Positions 1 through 5,089 of a stretch of DNA of 5,959 bases are shown piece after piece; the first letter of the stretch is position 1; each line of letters opens with the position of its first letter. Source of the stretch: Clostridiaceae bacterium (lineage in GTDB: Bacteria; Bacillota; Clostridia; Saccharofermentanales; UBA5734). The stretch lies in contig JAAZFW010000190.1 in NCBI GenBank assembly GCA_012511525.1, positions 1 through 5,959 on the forward strand, given 5' to 3'. A model generated the notes under the pieces. That model searched no databases, was not told the origin of the DNA, and saw only the letters and a list, made by a program, of their open reading frames with translations. The position numbers and the translations under genes were made by a program.

Positions 1-436
1 CGCAGAATAGCGTGAGAAACGTGTTGTAGGTGAAAATCTTGACGGCAAACGCGGCGGTCAGCAGCCCGAGCGCCATGGCGATATGCTGAAACGACCGGCT
101 TTGCCTGGCATGAAACGGGTCCCCTTGCGCGACCCGCTTCAAGATGCGGCGCCCTTCAAACAAGATCCAGGCGGTGCCGAAGCCGCAGGCATAAAGGAAG
201 ACCAGGTAGAACGGGTAGCTGTCAGGCGGAACATCCGCGGGATAATCATGGGAAACAAGACCAGCCGGATTTTCTTCGCCAGCCCGCGGGGATATGGGTC
301 CGAAAAGCTCCGGCTGCTCGTAGAGCATGTTGAGTAAAAACGGCAGCAGAAGCAGCGCCAGCACGTTCAGGATCAGGATAAGGTCAATGACCAGGCATAG
401 AATACCGGACAGCCGGCACGTCGCATCGCGCAGCAT
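1..436 (-). CDS. DUF2975-like integral membrane protein, C-terminus cut by the window edge
   Basis: The reading frame is open from ATG at 436 to the left edge, giving 145 residues with no stop. The protein begins MLRDATCRLSGILCLVIDL. A long hydrophobic segment at about residues 10-37 is followed by an acidic, proline-rich loop (about 39-72), a second membrane segment (about 74-93) and the start of a third (about 118-145). Between the last two lies RVAQGDPFHARQSRSFQHIA (about 101-120). This resembles the conserved 'G.PF...N...L..I' stretch of the DUF2975 family (B. subtilis YoaS-like), which is small, usually four-helix and of unknown biochemical function. Family members are often followed by a small Cro/C1-type HTH regulator (YozG-like); that position would be beyond the left edge. 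The start is supported by GAGGTGG at 441-447, four bases before the ATG, and by a promoter at 489-517. The family assignment is from memory of the motif and is moderately sure; the gene itself is well supported. Confidence 0.75.
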   Translation of the reverse strand, partial: MLRDATCRLSGILCLVIDLILILNVLALLLLPFLLNMLYEQPELFGPISPRAGEENPAGLVSHDYPADVPPDSYPFYLVFLYACGFGTAWILFEGRRILKRVAQGDPFHARQSRSFQHIAMALGLLTAAFAVKIFTYNTFLTLFC

Positions 437-488
437 CAGACCACCTCGCGGTTTTCGTGTTCGGACCACAAGGTGGCCCGTCGCTCCA

Positions 489-517
489 GTTATACCGCGC
501 TATGACCCGAAAGTCAA
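489..517 (-). promoter_or_regulatory. Sigma-A type promoter of the DUF2975-like gene
   Basis: On the minus strand, TTGACT (512-517) and TATAAC (489-494) are separated by exactly 17 bases. Transcription should start near 482, giving a leader of about 45 nt before the ATG at 436. A run of A/T lies directly upstream (518-556) and could act as an UP element. This is the only promoter in the window with a recognisable -35 box, and it has no TG extension. Confidence 0.75.
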
Positions 518-527
518 TAAAAATATA

Positions 528-552
528 TTGATTAACAATAATTATTTATCAA
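528..552. promoter_or_regulatory. AT-rich 25-bp imperfect palindrome, possible regulator site
   Basis: The plus strand reads TTGATTAACAAT, a central A, then ATTATTTATCAA. Ten of the twelve symmetric positions pair, with mismatches only at the sixth and ninth position of the arms. The centre (540) is about 58 bp upstream of the predicted start of the DUF2975-like gene, a typical place for an activator. The inner part loosely resembles the 7-1-7 layout of Fur/PerR-family boxes, but only partially. AT-rich DNA makes palindromes by chance more often than mixed DNA, so it may simply be an UP element or curved DNA. Confidence 0.4.
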
Positions 553-584
553 ATTTGCATATCTGCGAAATTTTGCCGCGGGTT

Positions 585-621
585 AAGAAAAAAGCCCCGC
601 CGAGATTATATCCGGGGCTTT
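585..621 (-). terminator. Rho-independent terminator of the small four-Cys protein gene
   Basis: On the minus strand a 9-bp perfect stem AAAGCCCCG / CGGGGCTTT (613-621 with 591-599) encloses a 13-nt loop. It runs into six T residues (588-593) followed by CTT. It begins 27 bases after the TGA of the small protein gene (649-651) and fully separates that gene from the DUF2975-like gene downstream. Confidence 0.9.
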
Positions 622-648
622 GGGCGGCTTTGGCTATCGCATTGCGGA

Positions 649-861
649 TCAGGTTTCCTTGATCGTGGGGGTAGGCATGTTGTTCTTATTCCAGTACGCG
701 TTGACACAATCGGCACAGACGTCCTTGGCGTACTCCCAGTTGCTGATTTCGGGGATGACGGCCTGGCTGATCCGGCCTTCGGCGGCATAGGTGATGTCCC
801 GGCAAAATGACGCGTCAATGTCCTTTTTCAATAGCGGGCAAAAATAGCGGGTCTCGGTCAC
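649..861 (-). CDS. Small four-cysteine protein of unknown function (70 aa)
   Basis: From GTG at 861 the product is 70 residues and begins MTETRYFCPLLKKDIDASFC. It has four cysteines, C8, C20, C49 and C52, spaced C-x11-C-x28-C-x2-C. The final CADC pair and the early CPLL turn suggest binding of zinc or another metal; this is inference. There is no signal peptide or membrane segment, so the protein should be cytoplasmic. It resembles uncharacterised short conserved Bacillota proteins that open with a 'YCP.L...ID...C' pattern, but I cannot name a family. An upstream in-frame GTG at 870 would give 73 residues. It is rejected because it overlaps the Shine-Dalgarno sequence GGAGGTG (868-874), which is correctly spaced for GTG 861. 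The gene has its own promoter (915-923) and its own terminator (585-621), so it is transcribed alone. This isolated expression unit and the clean ribosome binding site argue that it is a real gene. Confidence 0.8.
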   Translation of the reverse strand: MTETRYFCPLLKKDIDASFCRDITYAAEGRISQAVIPEISNWEYAKDVCADCVNAYWNKNNMPTPTIKET

Positions 862-867
862 GTGATT

Positions 868-874
868 CACCTCC
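868..874 (-). promoter_or_regulatory. Ribosome binding site that fixes the start of the four-Cys gene
   Basis: GGAGGTG on the minus strand ends 6 nt before GTG 861. Using the longer in-frame start at GTG 870 would place the start codon inside this sequence. Confidence 0.75.
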
Positions 875-914
875 GTCTGATTTATGGCTAGCCCTGCCAG
901 CCTGTCTTGATACC

Positions 915-923
915 ATTATAACA
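915..923 (-). promoter_or_regulatory. Extended -10 promoter of the four-Cys protein gene
   Basis: The minus strand reads TGTTATAAT, a perfect -10 box (915-920) with the TG extension. The -35 position at 17-bp spacing (938-943) has no match to TTGACA and overlaps one arm of the hairpin downstream of deoB. Transcription should start near 908, leaving a leader of about 47 nt. Confidence 0.7.
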
Positions 924-939
924 TGGAAGAATGCCGCTT

Positions 940-967
940 AGGGACTGCTTATTGATGAGCAGTCCCT
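940..967 (-). terminator. Strong hairpin downstream of deoB, terminator-like without a U tract
   Basis: AGGGACTGCT (940-949) and AGCAGTCCCT (958-967) form a perfect 10-bp stem with an 8-nt loop, starting 12 bases after the deoB stop codon (980-982). In the deoB direction the stem is followed by AAGCGGCATTCTT rather than a run of T, so intrinsic termination may be weak. It may instead stop RNA decay at the 3' end or work with a protein factor. Read on the plus strand it also lacks a T run. Confidence 0.55.
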
Positions 968-979
968 CCCTTGCATCGT

Positions 980-2161
980 TCAGGCCAGGCCGTCAGAGGC
1001 CATTTGGGGCCAGAAACTGGTTCCTTCAGGCCGTTCTGGCAGGGACAGGTAATCCGCAACCGTCGCAGCCAGGTCACAAAAACACGAGCGTGTGCCGAGC
1101 GGCCGGCCCTGATCCATACCTGGCTGGTAAGCGAGCAGCGGGACATACTCACGCGTGTGGTCCGTTCCGGGCCAGGTCGGGTCGCAGCCATGGTCTGCCG
1201 TGATCAGCAGCAGTTCGCCCGGGGAGAGCGCGGCGATCAGTTCGGGCAGGCGGCTGTCAAATGCCATCAGGGCAGCAGCATAACCCTCGGGATTGTTGCG
1301 GTGGCCGTAGAGTGCATCGAAATCGACCAGGTTGACCATTAATATACCCTCGAAGGATTCGCCCAGCCAGCGGAGCGTTTTGCCGATCCCGTCCTGGTTG
1401 CTGGTGGTCCGGACATGACGCGTCAGGCCGCGTCCGGCGTAAATATCGTGGATCTTGCCGATGCCGGCGACGGTATAGCCGGCCGAACTGGCCATGTCCA
1501 GCACGGTCTTGCCGAACGGCTCAAGCGCGTAGTCGTGCCGGTTGGCGGTGCGGCGGTAATCGCCGGAGGTTCCGGCAAACGGCCTGGCGATGATCCGCCT
1601 GACGGCATGTTCGCCGCCCATGATGGCACGCGATTGCTCACAGAAGCGGTAAAGCGTTTCGAGTGGGACAACCGCTTCGTGGCAGGCGATCTGCAGCACG
1701 CTGTCTGCGGACGTGTAGACGATCGGGGAGCCGGTCCGGACATGCTCGTCGCCCAAACGCTGGATGATCTCTGTCCCCGACGCTGGGATGTTGCCCAGGA
1801 TCTGCCGGCCGAAAGCCGCTTCGAGCCGGCTCACGATGACTTGCGGAAATCCGTCCGGATAGACAGGGAAGGGCTTTTCCAGGCTAAGTCCCGCCAGCTC
1901 CCAGTGCCCGGTTGTCGTATCTTTGCCGGCCGACTGCTCCTGCATGCGGCCGTACCAGGCCCCGGGCCGTTCTGCCCGTTCGATGCCGCTGACCTGCTCG
2001 ATCAGGCCAAGGCCCAGCCCAGCAAGATTGGGCAGTCGCATCTCGGGGACGGCTGCCGCGACATGGGACAAGGTGTTGCTGCCTTCGTCGCCGTACAGGT
2101 GCGAATCCGGCGCAGCGCCGCAGCCGACGCTGTCAAGCACGATGATGGTTACACGTTTCAT
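980..2161 (-). CDS. deoB: Phosphopentomutase DeoB
   Basis: DeoB interconverts (deoxy)ribose-1-phosphate and (deoxy)ribose-5-phosphate in the cytoplasm. It is the second step of nucleoside catabolism after the phosphorylase. From ATG 2161 the product is 393 residues, the usual length for Bacillota. It belongs to the alkaline-phosphatase superfamily and uses two manganese ions. The expected ligands are present: D10 in VLDSVGCG, D282 and H287 in VDFDALYGHR, D323 and H324 in TADHG, and H335 in GTDHTRE. The phosphorylated threonine lies in GKDTTTGHWE (79-88), probably T82. Ligand spacing matches the B. cereus enzyme as I remember it. The frame extends upstream to 2194, but AAGGAG at 2168-2173, six bases before ATG 2161, and the conserved MKR-VLDS beginning set the start. 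It follows pdp after a 16-nt gap holding this site, so the two genes are cotranscribed and translated in sequence. A hairpin at 940-967 follows. Nothing looks truncated or mutated. Confidence 0.97.
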   Translation of the reverse strand: MKRVTIIVLDSVGCGAAPDSHLYGDEGSNTLSHVAAAVPEMRLPNLAGLGLGLIEQVSGIERAERPGAWYGRMQEQSAGKDTTTGHWELAGLSLEKPFPVYPDGFPQVIVSRLEAAFGRQILGNIPASGTEIIQRLGDEHVRTGSPIVYTSADSVLQIACHEAVVPLETLYRFCEQSRAIMGGEHAVRRIIARPFAGTSGDYRRTANRHDYALEPFGKTVLDMASSAGYTVAGIGKIHDIYAGRGLTRHVRTTSNQDGIGKTLRWLGESFEGILMVNLVDFDALYGHRNNPEGYAAALMAFDSRLPELIAALSPGELLLITADHGCDPTWPGTDHTREYVPLLAYQPGMDQGRPLGTRSCFCDLAATVADYLSLPERPEGTSFWPQMASDGLA

Positions 2162-2177
2162 GGCGGTCTCCTTCGCG

Positions 2178-3482
2178 TTATCGGATGACATCAAGGATCA
2201 GGGGCCGGATAGATCCGGGTTCAGACTCGATCGTGAACAAGGCGTCCAGGGCCTCGAAGGCCTGGTCAAGCTTTACTGGATCCCGGCCCTGGAGCGAGAC
2301 AAGCGGCTGTCCGGCGGACAGCTTCTGACCCAGCCGGGCCTGCATGGTCAAGCCGGCGGTGACATCGATCGCATCGGTTTTGCGCAAGCGGCCGCCGCCC
2401 AAGGCAACAAAGAGGTGACCGAGACCTGCGGTGTTCATGGCGTTCAGGTAACCGCCGCGCGGCGCCGCCCAGGTTCGCCGGCAGGACGGCTGCGGCAAAC
2501 GGAGCGGGTCGTCGATGACGCCACTGTCGCCCATCTGGCCTTCAATCAAGGCCCGCAGCTTGCCAAGGCCGGATCCGTCGGACAACGCCTGGATTAGCCG
2601 GGCGCGCGCTTCGGGTTGATCGGCTGCGCCGCCGCCGGCCACGAGCATCTCGGAGCCAAGGGCCAGGCAGACCTCGAGCAGGTCGCCGCCCTGTCGGCCC
2701 TTGAGCACCTGGATGGCTTCCATGACCTCCAGAACGTTGCCGATCTGAAGCCCCAGCGGCTGGTCCATGCCGGAGATGACCGCGGTGACGGTCCGGCCGG
2801 TGTGCTGCCCGATCCGGACCATGGCCTTAGCCAATTGGCGTGCCGAAGCCAAATCTTTCATGAACGCGCCGGAGCCGCACTTGACATCCAGGACGATCGC
2901 TCCGGCACCCGCGGCGATTTTCTTGCTCATGATGCTGGCCGCGATCAGGGGGATGGCGTCGACGGTGCCGGTGACATCGCGCAGGGCGTACAGTTTCTTG
3001 TCTGCGGGCGTCAGGTTGTCTGTCTGGGCCATGATCACCAGCCCATTGGCGCGCGCGAGCTCGAGAGCCCGGCTTTCGTCAATGCTCGCCTGGAAGCCTG
3101 GGATCGACTCCAGCTTATCGATCGTGCCGCCCGTAAAGCCAAGACCGCGTCCCGACATTTTAACAACCGGAATCCCGCAGGCCGCGACCAGCGGCGCGAG
3201 AATAAGGGTTGTCGTATCGCCGACACCGCCGGTACTGTGCTTATCGACCTTGATGCCCGGCAGCCCGGACAAGTCGAACTGGCGGCCGGAAGACGCCATG
3301 GCCAAAGTCAGGGCCGAGGTCTCTTCATCGGTCATGCCGCGGATGAACAGCGCCATCAGCATCGCGGATACCTGGTAGTCAGGCCAGCTGTCATGGCTGA
3401 CGCCGTCGACGAAAATCTGGATTTCCGCCGGGCTTAACGCGGCGCCGTCGCGCTTTTTAATAATCAGGTCTACGGGATTCAC
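2178..3482 (-). CDS. pdp: Pyrimidine-nucleoside phosphorylase
   Basis: The enzyme splits pyrimidine nucleosides with phosphate to free base and (deoxy)ribose-1-phosphate, the substrate of DeoB. From GTG 3482 it is 434 residues, close to the B. subtilis Pdp length. Features in order: a helical N-terminal part (MNPVDLIIKKRDG onward), the phosphate-binding KHSTGGVGD (81-89), the thymidine/pyrimidine phosphorylase signature SGRGLGFTGGTIDKLE (110-125), base-binding R168, S183 and K187 in YALRDVTG and ASIMSKKIA, and the C-terminal alpha/beta domain. K108, just before MSGRG, is the residue of broad-specificity enzymes; E. coli DeoA has Met there. Use of uridine as well as thymidine is therefore likely. 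A longer frame begins at ATG 3521, but that ATG lies in the -10 box (3520-3525). GTG 3482 has AGGTGG at 3487-3492 and aligns with the family start. The gene leads the pdp-deoB operon. A Phe replaces the His more often seen in GLGHTGGT, and the signature tolerates it. Confidence 0.96.
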   Translation of the reverse strand: MNPVDLIIKKRDGAALSPAEIQIFVDGVSHDSWPDYQVSAMLMALFIRGMTDEETSALTLAMASSGRQFDLSGLPGIKVDKHSTGGVGDTTTLILAPLVAACGIPVVKMSGRGLGFTGGTIDKLESIPGFQASIDESRALELARANGLVIMAQTDNLTPADKKLYALRDVTGTVDAIPLIAASIMSKKIAAGAGAIVLDVKCGSGAFMKDLASARQLAKAMVRIGQHTGRTVTAVISGMDQPLGLQIGNVLEVMEAIQVLKGRQGGDLLEVCLALGSEMLVAGGGAADQPEARARLIQALSDGSGLGKLRALIEGQMGDSGVIDDPLRLPQPSCRRTWAAPRGGYLNAMNTAGLGHLFVALGGGRLRKTDAIDVTAGLTMQARLGQKLSAGQPLVSLQGRDPVKLDQAFEALDALFTIESEPGSIRPLILDVIR

Positions 3483-3486
3483 AAAA

Positions 3487-3492
3487 CCACCT
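3487..3492 (-). promoter_or_regulatory. Ribosome binding site supporting the pdp GTG start
   Basis: AGGTGG on the minus strand is followed by TTTT and then GTG 3482, leaving seven bases between the AGG core and the start. No comparable site precedes the ATG at 3521. Confidence 0.6.
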
Positions 3493-3519
3493 GCCCCTGC
3501 CATATGCTGCGTCTGTTTC

Positions 3520-3528
3520 ATTATATCA
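3520..3528 (-). promoter_or_regulatory. Extended -10 promoter of the pdp-deoB operon
   Basis: The minus strand reads TGATATAAT, a perfect -10 box (3520-3525) with the TG extension. No TTGACA-like box lies 16-18 bp upstream; that position (3543-3548) is inside an 11-bp palindrome. The start should be near 3513, giving a leader of about 30 nt to GTG 3482. Confidence 0.7.
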
Positions 3529-3540
3529 CGAAATTATGCA

Positions 3541-3551
3541 CAGCCAGGCTG
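3541..3551. promoter_or_regulatory. 11-bp palindrome over the -35 position of the pdp promoter
   Basis: CAGCCAGGCTG is perfectly symmetric around a central A. It covers the place where the -35 contacts of the pdp promoter would fall, so it could be a repressor site or a pure coincidence. Each arm is only five bases, so the case is weak. Confidence 0.25.
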
Positions 3552-3594
3552 CAAAACCCCTGAGGTGAACGGCCGGTTATCTGCAGGTCGCACA

Positions 3595-3624
3595 AAGCGG
3601 CCGAGGCATGATTGCGGGCCGCTT
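3595..3624. promoter_or_regulatory. Operator-like inverted repeat at the MATE promoter
   Basis: AAGCGGCC (3595-3602) and GGCCGCTT (3617-3624) are perfect inverted 8-bp copies whose centres are 22 bp apart, about two helical turns. They flank the -35 position (3607-3612) and end three bases before the TG of the extended -10. They lie upstream of the predicted transcript, so any role would be at the DNA level, for example binding a dimeric repressor of the pump. Confidence 0.45.
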
Positions 3625-3626
3625 CG

Positions 3627-3635
3627 TGCTATAAT
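3627..3635 (+). promoter_or_regulatory. Extended -10 promoter of the MATE transporter gene
   Basis: TGCTATAAT is a perfect -10 box (3630-3635) with the TG extension. The hexamer at 17-bp spacing (CATGAT, 3607-3612) is a poor -35. Transcription should start near 3642, giving a leader of about 57 nt. It diverges from the pdp promoter, with about 104 bp between the two -10 boxes. Confidence 0.7.
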
Positions 3636-3660
3636 GATTGGCAAACGCGCACGAGAAACA

Positions 3661-3685
3661 GCAGCTGCCCGTATCGGGCCGCTGC
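3661..3685 (+). promoter_or_regulatory. Stable hairpin in the 5' leader of the MATE gene
   Basis: GCAGCTGCCCG (3661-3671) pairs with CGGGCCGCTGC (3675-3685) across a TAT triloop. Ten of eleven positions are Watson-Crick pairs, with one T/C mismatch. It ends two bases before the Shine-Dalgarno sequence at 3688 and has no following T run, so it is not a terminator. It could limit ribosome access or protect the 5' end. Confidence 0.5.
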
Positions 3686-3687
3686 CT

Positions 3688-3694
3688 GGAGGAA
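3688..3694 (+). promoter_or_regulatory. Ribosome binding site that fixes the MATE TTG start
   Basis: GGAGGAA ends four bases before TTG 3699. It is the only strong Shine-Dalgarno sequence near the beginning of this open frame, and it excludes the upstream in-frame codons back to 3612, which also lie before the predicted transcription start. Confidence 0.75.
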
Positions 3695-3698
3695 CGGT

Positions 3699-5084
3699 TT
3701 GGAAAACAGGAACGAACTCAAACGGCTGGCCGGAACCGTCAGCAAGCTGTCGCTGCCCGTATTGGTCGAGCAGTTTTTTATCGTCATTATGGGCGTCATC
3801 AACACGATGCTGGCGTCCAACATGGGCAAAGAAGCGATTTCGGCCATCGGCATGATCGACACGATCAGCAACATCATGATCGCGCTGTTCGGCGCCCTGT
3901 CCATCGGGGGCACGGTTATCGTCGCCCAGTACACGGGCCAGAAGGACAGTGCCAAGGCCAGCCAAAGTGCCGCTCAGGCCCTGCTGTCCAATTTGGTCAT
4001 TTCCGCCGGACTGGCTGTCCTCCTCTGGATCTTGCGTTTCCTGATCATCAGGGCCCTTTACGGCGACGCCGATGCGCTCGTGCTTGACTATGCGGACCAG
4101 TACTTCGGCATCAGCCTCTGGTCGTATATCCCGATCGCGATGATCAGCGTCTCGTTCGGCATCCTGCGCGGATCCGGCGACACGCGTACGCCGATGCGCA
4201 TCTCCATCATCATGAACCTGTGCAACGTGCTTTTGAGCTATGTGCTGATCTACGGCCTTGATATCCGGCTCGGCGGCCTGGACCTGGTCCTGCCCGCTTT
4301 TGGTGTCAGAGGAGCGGCGACAGGCCTGACATCGGCCCGGACGATCGGGATGCTGCTGGTGCTGATCCCTCTTTTGAACGGGTCAAAGCGAATCCGGCTC
4401 ACCCGGCTGGAACTGTTCCGGCCGCGCTGGGATTTGCTGCGCTCCATTTTCCGTCTGGGCATTCCGGCCAGCGCGGAGCAGCTGATGTTCCAGGGCGGCC
4501 GCCTGATCACCCAAACATACATCGTACGCCTGGGGACGGCCGCGATCGCGGCCAACACCATCTCGATATCGGTCAATTCACTCCTGATGGTCCCGGGCAA
4601 CGCCCTGGCGATCGCGGCGACTGCTTTGGTTGGCCAGCAGATTGGGGCGGGCCGGTTCAAGGAAGCCCGCAAACAGCTGAATTTCCTGATTCTGGCGGCT
4701 TCGGCGGCGATGGCCCTGGTCAGCCTTGTCATGCTGGCCATCAAGGATCCCGTGATCAGGCTCTACACGCACGACGAACAGATCAGCCAACTGGTTTCGG
4801 TGATCATCCTCTCGTCTCTGGTCGTGCAGCCCTTCATCTGGTCGACTTCGTTCATCACACCGGCAGGGCTGCGCGGAGCCGGCGACATCCGCTACACCAT
4901 GGTGGTGTCGATCATCAGCATGTGGCTCCTGCGCATCCTGCTCGGGTATGTCTTTGCGGTGATCCTGCCCTGGGGTGTCCTGGGTGTCTGGATCGCCATG
5001 TATGTAGACTGGCTGTGCCGTTCGATTTTCTTTGTTCGCCGCGTTCAGCGCGACGCGTGGTTCGCCAAGGTCGTCATCCGCTGA
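3699..5084 (+). CDS. MATE-family multidrug/cation antiporter
   Basis: This is a cytoplasmic-membrane exporter of the MATE family, which expels cationic drugs or metabolites in exchange for H+ or Na+. The substrate cannot be read from the sequence. From TTG 3699 the product is 461 residues, the normal size for twelve membrane helices. The first helix follows LSLPVLVEQFFIVIMGVIN (about 17-35). AQYTGQKD (76-83) is a typical loop. The two halves show the family's internal repeat: GILRGSGDTRTPM (154-166) in the first and GLRGAGDIRYTM (390-401) in the second, with GIPASAEQLMFQGG (254-267) opening the second half. The frame is open back to ATG 3612, but that region holds the promoter. GGAGGAA (3688-3694) points to TTG 3699, and the protein then starts at the family's usual place. 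It is transcribed alone, divergently from pdp-deoB. It ends 5 nt from the convergent uxaC end with no visible terminator. Regulation may involve the inverted repeat at 3595-3624 and the leader hairpin at 3661-3685. Confidence 0.95.
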   Translation: MENRNELKRLAGTVSKLSLPVLVEQFFIVIMGVINTMLASNMGKEAISAIGMIDTISNIMIALFGALSIGGTVIVAQYTGQKDSAKASQSAAQALLSNLVISAGLAVLLWILRFLIIRALYGDADALVLDYADQYFGISLWSYIPIAMISVSFGILRGSGDTRTPMRISIIMNLCNVLLSYVLIYGLDIRLGGLDLVLPAFGVRGAATGLTSARTIGMLLVLIPLLNGSKRIRLTRLELFRPRWDLLRSIFRLGIPASAEQLMFQGGRLITQTYIVRLGTAAIAANTISISVNSLLMVPGNALAIAATALVGQQIGAGRFKEARKQLNFLILAASAAMALVSLVMLAIKDPVIRLYTHDEQISQLVSVIILSSLVVQPFIWSTSFITPAGLRGAGDIRYTMVVSIISMWLLRILLGYVFAVILPWGVLGVWIAMYVDWLCRSIFFVRRVQRDAWFAKVVIR

Positions 5085-5089
5085 TCGCG

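Noticed and set aside
605..610. TATAAT on the minus strand inside the terminator loop
   Set aside because: There is no TG extension and no -35 box, and it lies in the loop of a strong terminator. Chance occurrence is the simpler explanation.
327..662. 111-codon open frame on the plus strand across the AT-rich intergenic region
   Set aside because: It crosses a promoter, a palindrome and a terminator that all serve minus-strand genes, and it has no coding signature.
1415..2188. 257-codon open frame on the plus strand
   Set aside because: It is antisense to deoB, has no ribosome binding site or promoter, and its product has no recognisable domain. deoB has all its family residues on the other strand. 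High GC content makes such long shadow frames common.
1923..2597. 224-codon open frame on the plus strand across the pdp-deoB junction
   Set aside because: It is antisense to both genes of a clear operon, with no promoter or ribosome binding site.
2616..3437. 273-codon open frame on the plus strand
   Set aside because: It lies fully antisense to pdp, whose catalytic motifs are intact. The frame is rich in residues typical of reversed GC-rich codons and has no start signals.
3500..3521. Possible catabolite-responsive (cre) element just downstream of the pdp -10 box
   Set aside because: The minus strand begins TGAAAC here, but the remaining positions do not fit the TGWAANCGNTNWCA consensus.
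3565..3855. GTG-started open frame upstream of and overlapping the MATE start
   Set aside because: It begins upstream of the MATE promoter, then reads the MATE gene in the wrong frame, and its product has low-complexity shadow composition. The GAGGTGA near 3561 is not a usable ribosome binding site, since it overlaps the GTG.
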